Made by a program: the position numbers and the translations under genes. From assembly GCF_001021385.1 (NCBI RefSeq), contig NZ_CP011773.1:1612001-1676000 (forward strand): a DNA stretch of 64,000 bases, given 5' to 3'. Below, in pieces: positions 36,081 through 44,615 of the stretch (position 1 is the stretch's first letter; each line of letters begins with the position of its first letter). Origin of the DNA: Mycobacterium sp. EPa45 (GTDB lineage: Bacteria > Actinomycetota > Actinomycetes > Mycobacteriales > Mycobacteriaceae). The notes beneath the pieces were generated by a model that saw only the letters and a list, made by a program, of their open reading frames with translations, was not told the DNA's origin and did not search any database.

Positions 36081-37055
36081 ATGACGCGTGAGCGCAATCT
36101 CGCCACCGCCCCGCGCGACACCGTGACGGTGTCGGTGGTGATCTGTGCGTACACCACCGAGCGCTGGGAGCGGCTGCGCCAGGCGGTGGAGTCGGTGCTG
36201 ATCGGCGGCGACACGCCGGTTGATCTGATCGTGGTGATCGACCACTGCGATGAATTGCTGGCCGCCGCACAGCGGCTCTTCGGTTCCGACCCGCGAGTCC
36301 GGGTGATTCCGAACACCGAGACGCGCGGGCTGTCCGGGGCGCGCAACACCGGGGTCCGCGCCGCACATGGCGATGTGGTGGCCTTCCTCGACGACGACGC
36401 GGTGGCTCAGCCGGGGTGGGCCGAAGACCTCAGTGACCACTACCGAGACGAGACGGTCGTGGGGGTGGGTGGCTACGCCAGCCCGGTGTGGCCGGCTGCC
36501 CGGCCCAGCTGGATGCCCCCGGAATTTGACTGGGTAGTCGGGTGTAGCTACATCGGGCAGCCGAAACAGACTGCGCCGGTGCGTAATCCGATTGGGTGCA
36601 ACATGTCACTGCGGCGCTCGGTGCTGGACGAGGTGGGCGGCTTCCGATCCGAGGTGGGCCGAGTCGGCGCCACGCCGGTCGGCTGTGAGGAAACCGAGCT
36701 GTTCATCCGGGTCCGTGCGGCACAGGCCGCCAACCAGGTGCTGTTCGATCCCGACATCCGGGTCGAGCATTATGTCTCCGAAGACCGTACGACGCTGCGG
36801 TATTTCGTGCGCAGGTGTTATCACGAAGGCCTGTCGAAGGCCGTGGTGACCGAGATGGCCGGCACAGCAGCAGGATTGAGTAGCGAACGCTCCTATGTGA
36901 GTAGGGTGCTGCCGATGGCGGTCGCGCGGGAATTGAGATCGATGACCATCGACGGACTTGCCCGGGCCCTGACGATCTGTCTTGGGCTGGCCGCCACCAC
37001 CGCCGGATTCGCCCGGGCCAAGGTCGGTCGCGGCTTGTCCGGGGGCGCGCGATGA
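36081..37055 (+). CDS. GT2 family glycosyltransferase
   Basis: A 324-residue transferase. VSVVICAYTTERWERLRQAV, RGLSGARNTGVRAAHGDVVAF and LDDDAVAQPGWAEDL (DDD) mark the GT-A fold; GCEETELFIRVRAAQ is the ED-type acceptor motif. A weakly hydrophobic stretch at about 293-315 may attach it to the membrane. Its N-terminus and GARNTG segment resemble the protein encoded directly downstream, so the two probably arose by duplication. It is coupled to that gene by ATGA. Confidence 0.87.
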   Translation: MTRERNLATAPRDTVTVSVVICAYTTERWERLRQAVESVLIGGDTPVDLIVVIDHCDELLAAAQRLFGSDPRVRVIPNTETRGLSGARNTGVRAAHGDVVAFLDDDAVAQPGWAEDLSDHYRDETVVGVGGYASPVWPAARPSWMPPEFDWVVGCSYIGQPKQTAPVRNPIGCNMSLRRSVLDEVGGFRSEVGRVGATPVGCEETELFIRVRAAQAANQVLFDPDIRVEHYVSEDRTTLRYFVRRCYHEGLSKAVVTEMAGTAAGLSSERSYVSRVLPMAVARELRSMTIDGLARALTICLGLAATTAGFARAKVGRGLSGGAR

Positions 37056-38386
37056 ACGCCGGCGATTCCGTCTGCCTGACGCTCGAGCCGGTGTTGCCGA
37101 ATCCCGACCGGCCGAGCTGGGCCGGGGCGATCTGGATCGGCGAAGTGTCGCTCGACGCCGTCGCTTCCGCCGACAAGGCCAGCGCGGACTGTGGCACACC
37201 CGCGCAGTGCCGACTCCAGAACGCCGAGGGATTCTCCAAAGCGCGACTACTGGTCCGCGATCGGGATCGTGCGGTCGGGTTCGTCGATGTCGCCGTCACC
37301 GACGGGCAGGTGGTCTTCGCCGAGCTGCGGGATCAAGTTGGCGCGCAACGGCTCTGCCCATCACCACCGGTGCCGGTCAGGGAAGGTATTGCATCGACCG
37401 AACTTCCTCACGTGACCGTGGTCGTGTGCACCAGGGATCGCACCGACCTGCTGAAGTCGGCGGTGGCATCGGTCCTTGCCGCCGACTACCCGGACTTCGA
37501 TGTGCTCATCGTGGACAACGCGCCACGCACCGACGCCACCCGTGAGTACGTCACAAGCCTCGCCGACAATCGAGTGCGACTGCTCACCGAACCGGTTCCC
37601 GGTCTGTCCCGGGCCAGGAACACCGGTCTGCTGGCCGCCACCGGGACCATCGTTGCCTTTGTCGACGACGATGTCGTCATGGACCCAGCCTGGCTCAGTG
37701 TCCTGGTCAAGGGATTCACGTATGGCGACTCGGTGGCGTGTGTGTCCGGTATGGTGCCCGCCGGTGAACTGCGCACCCCCGCACAGGCTTACTTCGAGAA
37801 CCGCGCGGGCTGGACGGAATCGGCGCACGTTCGGGTCTTCGAGTGGTCGCACGCGCCGCAGGATGTTCCGTTGTTTCCCTTCGAAGTCCGGCACTACGGG
37901 ACCGGCGCCAACTTCGCCGTCGACCGCCAGGTGGTGATGAGTCTGGGCGGCTTCGACGAACGGCTCGGCGCCGGGACGAAGGTGAGCGGCGGAGAAGACA
38001 TCGACATGTTCTTCCGCATTCTGCGGTCCGGGCGTCAGCTCGTGCGCGAGCCCGGCGCGATCGCCTGGCATCGGCATCGGGCCACGGCTGATGACCTGCG
38101 TGCCCAGACCAGGGGCTACGGCTTGGGCTTGGGGGCCTGGCTGGCGAAGATCGCGTCGGACCCGCCGATGGCAATGCTCGCGCTGAAGACGATCGCCCGT
38201 CGCCGGCCGGCAATGGTTCGCCATCTGCGGTCCACGGCCGAGCGGGCGGCACCGTCGACGACCGTGAAATTCGATCTACCTGCCGATATCGGCAGCGGCA
38301 CGTTGCGATTCATCGTGACCGGGGCGTGGGTGTACCTCGTTGCAGCGTCGCGGCGCCGACTGTCGAAGGTCGGCGGCTCATGGTGA
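37052..38386 (+). CDS. GT2 glycosyltransferase with 115-residue N-terminal extension
   Basis: A 444-residue protein. The GT-A domain starts near residue 117 (HVTVVVCTRDRTDLL) with DVLIVDNAPRTDATREYV, GLSRARNTGLLAATG and FVDDDVVMDPAWL (DDD), followed by GGEDIDMFFRILRSG. The N-terminal 115 residues (SVCLTLEPVLPNPD, WAGAIWIGEVSLD) contain beta-type segments but match nothing I know. A hydrophobic segment at about 415-430 near the end may contact the membrane. ATGA overlap with the previous GT and a 7-bp overlap with the flippase. Confidence 0.86.
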   Translation: MNAGDSVCLTLEPVLPNPDRPSWAGAIWIGEVSLDAVASADKASADCGTPAQCRLQNAEGFSKARLLVRDRDRAVGFVDVAVTDGQVVFAELRDQVGAQRLCPSPPVPVREGIASTELPHVTVVVCTRDRTDLLKSAVASVLAADYPDFDVLIVDNAPRTDATREYVTSLADNRVRLLTEPVPGLSRARNTGLLAATGTIVAFVDDDVVMDPAWLSVLVKGFTYGDSVACVSGMVPAGELRTPAQAYFENRAGWTESAHVRVFEWSHAPQDVPLFPFEVRHYGTGANFAVDRQVVMSLGGFDERLGAGTKVSGGEDIDMFFRILRSGRQLVREPGAIAWHRHRATADDLRAQTRGYGLGLGAWLAKIASDPPMAMLALKTIARRRPAMVRHLRSTAERAAPSTTVKFDLPADIGSGTLRFIVTGAWVYLVAASRRRLSKVGGSW

Positions 38387-39648
38387 CCACCGAGGTTGTG
38401 CCGCCCGCCGCTGGGCGCAACATGACGGTCAACTCACTGGCGTTGATCGCCTCCAGTCTGCTGACCGGGATGTTGGGTCTGGTCTTCTGGGGAGTTGCCG
38501 GACGGCTTTATCCCGCAACGGAAGTGGGTGTGGCGGCGGCGCTGATCACCTCGGCGCTGATGCTGTCGATGATGTCGATGTTGAGCATCGACAACATCTA
38601 CGAACGCTTCCTGCCGGTGGCCGGCGAGAAGGCCGGCTCACTGATCAAACGGGGATATCTGGTCGTCGCGGGCACGAGCCTGCTCGCCGGCTGGGCGCTG
38701 GTGGTGTTCGGTCCGCGCGACGAATTGTTCACGTCGGGCTGGGCGATGGTCTGTTATCCGTTGCTGGTGATGGTGCTGGCGGTGTTCACGTTGTTGGACA
38801 AGACCGCCGTCGGTCTCGGCGTGACGAAGTGGTCTGCGGCGAAGAACCTGATTCATGCCGTCGTCAAGCTGGCGGCGCTGTTCGGTCTGGTCTGGACTGG
38901 CAGCGGTGCGTCTATCGTGCTGGCCTGGGGCGCGACTGCGGCCGCTGGAATTCTGTTCGTGCTGGCCGCGATGCGCCGGCGGTGGCGGACGCATGCTCAG
39001 TTCCGCCGGCCGTCCGAGCTTCCGGCCCAACGACATCTGCTGTCGTATGTCGGGTCCTCGTTCGGGATCACCACGCTGTGGCTCATCGGGCCACTCGTAG
39101 TGCCGCTGATCGTCGTCAGCCGATTCGGAGCGGCGGCCAACGCGCACTTCGCCGTGGCATGGGCGATCATCAATGCGCTGTACTTCGCGGTACACCTGGT
39201 GATGAGTCCATTCGTCGCGGAGGTGGCGGCCCACCCCGACAAGGTGGCAGCGCTGTCCACCCGGATGGTGCAGATGATGGCCGTGGTATCAATCATCGGC
39301 GCGCTCGGGCTGGTCGGGGTCGGACCGTATGTCCTCGGCCTCATCGGCTCTGACTATCGAGCGCAAGGGCAGGGGCTGCTCGTGCTGGCGGCGGTGTTCG
39401 TGCCGCTGTCTGCGGTGAGTGCGATCTACGAGGGATTCGCACGCGTCAGCCGAAAGATGACCCTGATGGTCGTGATGCGGTGCGTGTCGACTGTGACCGT
39501 GGTCGCGGGAACGGTACTGATCACGCCGCACACCGGAGTGGTCGGTGTGGGCTGGGCATACCTTGCGGCCGAAGCGATTCCGGCGCTCGTCTTGTTGCCG
39601 CCGGCGATTCGCTGGCTGCGCCGGGCACGCGCGAACAGCGCGGGTTAA
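38380..39648 (+). CDS. Polysaccharide flippase (Wzx-like, MOP superfamily)
   Basis: A 422-residue membrane protein with about twelve hydrophobic segments from residue 17 to 415. The N-terminal SLLTGMLGLVFWGVAGRLYPATEVGVAAAL is the common start of oligosaccharide flippases (the Ala-Thr-Glu-x-Gly pattern after the first helix). It would move a lipid-linked repeat unit across the membrane. The ATG at 38380 lies within the end of the preceding transferase gene. Its 3' end overlaps the convergent GH16 gene by four bases. Confidence 0.87.
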   Translation: MVTTEVVPPAAGRNMTVNSLALIASSLLTGMLGLVFWGVAGRLYPATEVGVAAALITSALMLSMMSMLSIDNIYERFLPVAGEKAGSLIKRGYLVVAGTSLLAGWALVVFGPRDELFTSGWAMVCYPLLVMVLAVFTLLDKTAVGLGVTKWSAAKNLIHAVVKLAALFGLVWTGSGASIVLAWGATAAAGILFVLAAMRRRWRTHAQFRRPSELPAQRHLLSYVGSSFGITTLWLIGPLVVPLIVVSRFGAAANAHFAVAWAIINALYFAVHLVMSPFVAEVAAHPDKVAALSTRMVQMMAVVSIIGALGLVGVGPYVLGLIGSDYRAQGQGLLVLAAVFVPLSAVSAIYEGFARVSRKMTLMVVMRCVSTVTVVAGTVLITPHTGVVGVGWAYLAAEAIPALVLLPPAIRWLRRARANSAG

Positions 39649-40418
39649 AGCGGATACTGGCGGGCCCAGTCGACCGTCATGGATGCACCGCTGCTCAGGT
39701 CCGCGCCGAAGTTGTCGAGCTGAATGCACAGGTGCATCGGGCCCGGCGGCAGTTCGGCCGGGTTGGTGGTCTCCCACCACTGAACGCCGTCGACGAACAT
39801 CGCCACCCGCGCAGGCGTCCATTCGACCGCCCAGCTGTGCCACTGCGTCGCATCGATCCGCACTGCGCTCGACTGGCGCTCGTCGTTCGGGCCGTAATGC
39901 AGCCAGCCCTCGACCGACTGCCGCGTGGGATCACCGATCTCCATGAAGTCGACTTCACCACCGACGGGCCAGTTTTCGGCGTCGGGCCACAGCAGCAACA
40001 AGCTGTGGTAGTCGGGACCCGATGGCGAGGACTTGACGCAGGCCTCCCAGCGGCCATGCAATTGACCGGGGAGCCACGCCATCCCACCCGAGTTTCCCTG
40101 AGCATCGCCGGTGAGGGTCAGCCTGTCGTCGGCGACGGAAACCGCACCCCGGGTGCGTCGGCCGTTGCCATTGTGGCCCGGTCCGTCATAGATCGACCAC
40201 TGGCGCAGTGACCCGGGTTCGGTGAAGTCGTCGACGCGGTTGGGGGCGCCCCACCCCTGGGTGGCGGCGGCCGTGGTGGGGCAGTTGCCGTTGCCGGTCT
40301 GCGCGCCGGCGACCGGGCGCAACAGGGCGGAGGAACCCACGTTGAGTGCGAGGACGCTGGCCGCCACGATGGCCATAGACATCACCACACGAGCGGCTCG
40401 CGAAATGGCGGCAGGCAT
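39645..40418 (-). CDS. Secreted glycoside hydrolase family 16 (beta-glucanase-type)
   Basis: A 257-residue enzyme with a signal peptide (residues 1-39, hydrophobic core VVMSMAIVAASVLALNVGSS, cleavage after VAGAQ likely). The catalytic ExDxxE motif is GGEVDFMEIGD, with Glu155, Asp157, Glu160. GH16 enzymes cleave or transglycosylate beta-1,3/1,4-glucans. GGGAG precedes the ATG. It is transcribed against the operon and converges on the flippase. Beside a flippase and glycosyltransferases it probably trims or remodels the exported polymer, which is inference. Confidence 0.9.
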   Translation of the reverse strand: MPAAISRAARVVMSMAIVAASVLALNVGSSALLRPVAGAQTGNGNCPTTAAATQGWGAPNRVDDFTEPGSLRQWSIYDGPGHNGNGRRTRGAVSVADDRLTLTGDAQGNSGGMAWLPGQLHGRWEACVKSSPSGPDYHSLLLLWPDAENWPVGGEVDFMEIGDPTRQSVEGWLHYGPNDERQSSAVRIDATQWHSWAVEWTPARVAMFVDGVQWWETTNPAELPPGPMHLCIQLDNFGADLSSGASMTVDWARQYPL

Positions 40419-40456
40419 GTGCTCCCTTGGTCCCGACCCGGGAACTGCCAGTTTAC

Positions 40457-40651
40457 CTAGCCATCGGACCGGTCGCCTCGGCCCATCGATGTGATCCAGC
40501 CCAGCGCTGTGCTGACGGGTCCCGGCCCCCGGAATCGACCGCATGGACACAGCCCGCAATCCGTTCCGCCCCGGTAGTGTTCGTGTGCCGAACGGTCGTG
40601 CCCGCATTTACACAGCCGATCTCGCATAAGTCCGGAACCATACGCTGCCAC
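40457..40651 (-). CDS. Small Cys/His-rich (probable zinc-binding) protein
   Basis: A protein of 56-64 residues with the pattern CKCGHDRSAHEHYRGGTDCG then LCPCGRFRGPG, i.e. CxCxH-x4-HxHY-x5-C-x2-CxC. I recall similar short mycobacterial proteins of unknown function (CGHxxxAHEHYRxGxxC). The start may be GTG at 40651 or ATG at 40627, and neither has a clear ribosome site. It sits between the two GH16 genes, upstream of the first on the same strand (39-bp gap). Confidence 0.55.
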   Translation of the reverse strand: MAAYGSGLMRDRLCKCGHDRSAHEHYRGGTDCGLCPCGRFRGPGPVSTALGWITSMGRGDRSDG

Positions 40652-40913
40652 AGGGTGTCCCGGTCCCGATTGCCTGGGCCGATCGGGTGCTTGTCGAGGC
40701 GCACCGCTGGTCGACGCATGACCGGAATGTGGATCGCGATTCTGAATTGCGCTGGGAACTAAGCGAATTGAGGAGCCTGCTGAGCAGATCAGTACCCGAT
40801 CGCTTCCGGCCGATCGTTACCAAAGTGATAGGTCGGCCCAATACGGAAAGTGATTTTGCCCACATAGCGTGGTCTTCGCGCTCGCCGAGCGCCTTCGACG
40901 CGATGGAGCCGCG
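40652..40913. promoter_or_regulatory. 262-bp gap upstream of the second GH16 gene
   Basis: No convincing gene. The stretch from 40730 to 40870 is relatively AT-rich and probably carries the promoter of the plus-strand gene at 40914. CGATCG occurs twice (40797-40802 and 40812-40817), giving a short inverted arrangement. The ribosome site GGAG for 40914 lies at 40903-40906. Confidence 0.4.
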
Positions 40914-42134
40914 ATGTTCCGGTGGTGCTCGGCGAGTGTGATGGCGATGGCGGTCGCCTGCGGCGTGGTCCTGGCTGTGGCACCGCCGGCGCCGGCCGCC
41001 GACGCGACGTCGATCGAAGCCGAGACGATGAGCCTCTCGACGACCAAGGGCGCCAAGATCGTCACCGACGCAGGCGCATCCGGTGGAACCGCGCTCAGCT
41101 TGACCGGCGCTGTGACGCTGTCGACGACCCTTGCGTTGCCGCAATCGATCAAAGTCGTCATGCGTGCCAGGGGGCTGCAATGTTTTGGTGCGCCCGTCGC
41201 CGCGGTGCTCGTCGACGGCGTGGTGATCGGCCGGAGCCCGATCACGGCGACCACATGGACCGACTACACCGCGACCGCCAACATCCCGGCGGGAACGCAC
41301 GCGATCGGGATCACTTTCACCAATCCGCAGTGGTTCTTCTGTGTACGCACGTTGTACGTCGACACGGTCAGCGTCGTGGCGTCGACGACCTCGCAACCCG
41401 CTGATCTGACCCAGGCGCCGCTGGCCGACCTTCCGGGGTGGAAACACATCCTCGCCGACAACTTCACCAAGGACGCCGCGCCGGGAAGCTGGGCCAACCC
41501 CGCGGATCCGGCCAAAGTCGTCTACGTGGGCGCCGACGGCCAGCAGTGGCTGACCTATCCGCAGACGTTCACCGACACCTACCAACATCGCCCGTATCGC
41601 GCCGACCAGGTACTCAGTGTCAGCAACGGCACGCTGAACTATTACCTGCACAATGTCGACGGCCAGCCGGCGGGCGCCAGCCCGTCCCCGATCCTGCCGA
41701 ACGGCACCCAGTACCAGACCTACGGTCGCTATTCGGTGCGGCTCAAAGTCGACACCGCCGCGCTGGCCGAGTATCACATCGCATTCCTGCTGTGGCCGCA
41801 GTCCGAACTCTGGCCGACCGACGGCGAGGAGGATTTTCCGGAGGGCGCGTTGTCCTCGACCGCCAAAGCGTTCGCGCACTACGCCCGTTCGACCGGCGGC
41901 CAAGACGGGGTGGACACCGGCAAGACGTTCACCGACTGGCATGTGTACACCGTCGAGTGGCTGCCCGGCCATGTCCGGTTCTATCTCGACGACGCTCTGG
42001 TGCTGGACAGCACCAAGTATGTACCCAGCAAGCCGATGCGCTGGCAACTGCAGGTCGAGACCAACGGGAGCGGGACCAATAGCGGTCATGTGCTGGTCGA
42101 CTGGATTTCCATCTGGTCGTACACAGGAAGTTGA
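40914..42134 (+). CDS. Secreted GH16-like glycoside hydrolase with N-terminal carbohydrate-binding module
   Basis: A 406-residue exported protein. The signal peptide (residues 1-29) ends at APAAD. Residues about 33-155 form a CBM35/CBM6-like beta module (SIEAETMSLSTTKGAKIV, then a VRTLYVDTVSVV end). Residues about 175-405 are GH16-like, with GEEDFPEGAL giving Glu305, Asp307, Glu310 as an ExDxxE catalytic motif. The spacing is right, but FPE in place of the common F/I-M-E is unusual. The ATG at 40914 has GGAG 7 bases upstream; an earlier GTG at 40869 is poorer. The next gene follows in 40 bp. Confidence 0.85.
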   Translation: MFRWCSASVMAMAVACGVVLAVAPPAPAADATSIEAETMSLSTTKGAKIVTDAGASGGTALSLTGAVTLSTTLALPQSIKVVMRARGLQCFGAPVAAVLVDGVVIGRSPITATTWTDYTATANIPAGTHAIGITFTNPQWFFCVRTLYVDTVSVVASTTSQPADLTQAPLADLPGWKHILADNFTKDAAPGSWANPADPAKVVYVGADGQQWLTYPQTFTDTYQHRPYRADQVLSVSNGTLNYYLHNVDGQPAGASPSPILPNGTQYQTYGRYSVRLKVDTAALAEYHIAFLLWPQSELWPTDGEEDFPEGALSSTAKAFAHYARSTGGQDGVDTGKTFTDWHVYTVEWLPGHVRFYLDDALVLDSTKYVPSKPMRWQLQVETNGSGTNSGHVLVDWISIWSYTGS

Positions 42135-42174
42135 CACCTGCACGTGCGACGTCAGCTAACGGTAGGCTGGGTCG

Positions 42175-44385
42175 GTGCTGCAAAGCGTCGTGAGCTCCCC
42201 GGCACCGCCGGCTCGCCGGACGCCACTGCCGCCCTGGTTCCCTCTGGCCGTCGTCGCCTCGGCCGCCCTGATCACCGCCTCACTGATCGTCACCGTGCTC
42301 GCCCGGGTGGGCGTGGCCGATGTGCTGCCGCCGTCGCTGCGCGCCGTCGTGGGAGTTCTGGCGGTGTTCACCGTCCCCGGGCTCCCGGTCGCTGCGCTGC
42401 TGCGATTGCCGAACGGGTTGTTCACCGCCGTTGCGGTGTCGGTGTCACTCTCGGTCAACATCCTTGTCGCTCAATTCAATTACGCGGGTGACTTTCATCG
42501 GCCGTACGCCGCCCAATACGTGGTGTTGATGCTGGGGGTGGTGGCCACTGCGGTGCTGGCGAGCCAGTGGTATCGCTGCCCGGAGCCGACGCCCGCGGCG
42601 GGCGTACTGCGCTGGGCGCGAAGCGGATTGGCGCCGACCGGAGACCGGCGAGTCAGCGCGATCCTGCTGCTGACCGCGGTGGTGTTGTTCTCCACCGCTG
42701 TTTATCGGCTCGATGTGCAAGCGGCGGGCGCCCTGGGACTGGTCGGCATCCTCGGTGTCGACTACTGGGCCGGGCTGGTGCTGCTGTGCGTCGTCTTCGT
42801 GATCGAATACCGCCGCGCCGCACTCGACCGGCTCACGATCGCCGTCGCCAACGTCGTACTCACCGCGTACATCACCATGCCGGTCGCGTGGTCGTTGGGC
42901 ACTGCGCCGTTCGTGACCGGCTACGTACACCGCATGATCACCAACTGGCTGATCACCGCCGGTACCCTGCCGCCGCCGGTCGATGCCCGCATCAGCTGGG
43001 CGGGTTTCTTCTCGGCGGCGGCCAATCTGATCACCACCACCGGCCTGTACGACAGCGTGATCCTCGTGGTCAGCGCCTCACTGGTTTTCTGCGTCCTGCT
43101 GATGTTCCCGGTGTATTCGATCGGCCTGTCGATTACCGGGAGCCGGCGGGTTGCCTGGCTCGGCGTCACGATGCTCACCCTGTTCAACTGGTACCAGCAG
43201 GACTATTTCGCCCCGCAGGCCGTCGCGATGCAGTTCTACGCCACGATCCTGGCCGTAATGCTGTGGCAGTTGCGCACATCGAACGTGCCGGTCCTCGCGG
43301 GTGGTCTGCGCAAGCGCTTGACGACGGCATGGCGGCGGCTGCCGGGATGGGCGGCCGGCCGCGATGCGCGGTGGACGCTGGCGGTCGAGGCGACGTTGGT
43401 GGTCATCCTGGCTGCGATGGTGGTGGAGCATCAGTTGACACCACTGTCGGCGATCGGCGCGCTGGTGGTCTTCGCGGTCGCCGGCCTGACGCGCTACAAG
43501 CTGTTGTGGCTGGCGGCCTTCGTGATGTTCATCTTCTGGTTTCGCTATGGTGCGACCGCATACTGGACGGGCCACCTCGGCCAGGTGATCGCCGACATTG
43601 GTGGCGTTGATCAGAATCTGAATTCCAGTGTCTCGCAGAAGATCACGGGCGATCCCACCTATCGTCGCATGCAGTTGCTCAGGCTCGTCTCCGCGGTGGT
43701 GGTCATGGCGATGGCCGGCCTCGGATGGCTGCGGCTGCGCCGAATGCCGCGCAGCCGGCCGTGGCTCATGGCGGCGCTGGCTCTGGGGCCGTTCGGTCTG
43801 GTGTTGCTCCAGAGCTATGGCGGCGAAGTGGCGATCCGCGCCTTTCTCTATGGGTCACCGATCCTTTCGCCGCTGGCCGCATTGAGCATCGTGACGTTGC
43901 TGCGTCCGCGCAGCGGCCGCGTCGTAGCGCGGCGGGTGACCGCGGCGGCGGCGGGCTTCGTACTGTTCGCCACCGCCCTGCTGGTGACCGCGAACCGTGG
44001 ACTCAACATCTCATTCGAGCGAACGACACCGCACGAGTTGGCAATCGGTACCGAACTGGTCGACAAGATCGGCGACGCCGGGCTCGGGTATTGGGGACAG
44101 GGTGCCCTCTACGGGGTGCCGCGAAAGTTCGAACTGAAGACCTCGTGCTTCGAGACCGCCGAGCACCTGGCCGACTGTACGGCCCAGCCCGAAGTCCAAT
44201 ACTTCTCGAACACCCAGCAGGACGAGAACTTCGTCCGCTACAGCGCCGGGGTCAGCCGCGAGATCACGCATCGCGCGCTGGAGCTGCTGCAGACCGAGAA
44301 GGGTTATCAGAAGATCTACGACTCCGGCGGCGTGCTGGTGCTCAAGCGGCCCGAGGTCCGGGACGTCCGATTGGGAGGCAACTGA
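42175..44385 (+). CDS. Large polytopic membrane protein (possible GT-C transferase or polysaccharide polymerase)
   Basis: A 736-residue protein with about 13-15 membrane segments up to residue 605, then a soluble C-terminal domain of about 130 residues (GLNISFERTTPHELAIG, LGYWGQGALYGVPRKF). A large outer loop (WSLGTAPFVTGYVHRM, WLITAGTLPPPVDARISW) resembles those of GT-C or Wzy-type proteins. No GT-C Asp/Glu motif near the first loop can be pointed to with certainty, so the enzyme class is open. The start is GTG at 42175. Its stop overlaps the small membrane gene (TGATG). In the cluster it is the only candidate for polymerase. Confidence 0.7.
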   Translation: MLQSVVSSPAPPARRTPLPPWFPLAVVASAALITASLIVTVLARVGVADVLPPSLRAVVGVLAVFTVPGLPVAALLRLPNGLFTAVAVSVSLSVNILVAQFNYAGDFHRPYAAQYVVLMLGVVATAVLASQWYRCPEPTPAAGVLRWARSGLAPTGDRRVSAILLLTAVVLFSTAVYRLDVQAAGALGLVGILGVDYWAGLVLLCVVFVIEYRRAALDRLTIAVANVVLTAYITMPVAWSLGTAPFVTGYVHRMITNWLITAGTLPPPVDARISWAGFFSAAANLITTTGLYDSVILVVSASLVFCVLLMFPVYSIGLSITGSRRVAWLGVTMLTLFNWYQQDYFAPQAVAMQFYATILAVMLWQLRTSNVPVLAGGLRKRLTTAWRRLPGWAAGRDARWTLAVEATLVVILAAMVVEHQLTPLSAIGALVVFAVAGLTRYKLLWLAAFVMFIFWFRYGATAYWTGHLGQVIADIGGVDQNLNSSVSQKITGDPTYRRMQLLRLVSAVVVMAMAGLGWLRLRRMPRSRPWLMAALALGPFGLVLLQSYGGEVAIRAFLYGSPILSPLAALSIVTLLRPRSGRVVARRVTAAAAGFVLFATALLVTANRGLNISFERTTPHELAIGTELVDKIGDAGLGYWGQGALYGVPRKFELKTSCFETAEHLADCTAQPEVQYFSNTQQDENFVRYSAGVSREITHRALELLQTEKGYQKIYDSGGVLVLKRPEVRDVRLGGN

Positions 44386-44579
44386 TGATCGAACTCGCAT
44401 TGTTCGCCGCGGCGGGGTTGCTGTACGCGCTGGCCGGTTATCGGCGCGAGCGGGCGGTGCCAGGGGACGGGACGCGTCGAATCGACCGGACCACCGCGAT
44501 CGTCATGATCGAGGCGGGGTGCATGGCGGTGGCTGCCGTCGTGGCCGCGATGCTCTACATGGTGACCGTGGTCTCGTGA
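44385..44579 (+). CDS. Small membrane protein coupled to the polytopic protein
   Basis: A 64-residue protein with two hydrophobic segments (residues 2-18, LALFAAAGLLYALAG, and 39-62, VMIEAGCMAVAAVVAAMLYMV) separated by a charged loop. TGATG overlap with the 736-residue protein suggests equal production and a complex. No family was recognised. A small hairpin (AGCCGCC/GGCGGCT, 44579-44593) covers the stop codon. Confidence 0.6.
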   Translation: MIELALFAAAGLLYALAGYRRERAVPGDGTRRIDRTTAIVMIEAGCMAVAAVVAAMLYMVTVVS

Positions 44580-44615
44580 GCCGCCGGGCGGCTGCGATAG
44601 CGTGATGCCGGGATC

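Noticed and set aside
40687..40941. Possible 84-codon plus-strand gene before the second GH16 gene
   Set aside because: No ribosome site, it overlaps the GH16 signal peptide in another frame, and no family was recognised. It could still be real at a low chance.
44579..44593. GC hairpin as terminator of the glycan operon
   Set aside because: The loop is too small for the full stem and no T-tract follows; read-through into the next gene is just as likely.
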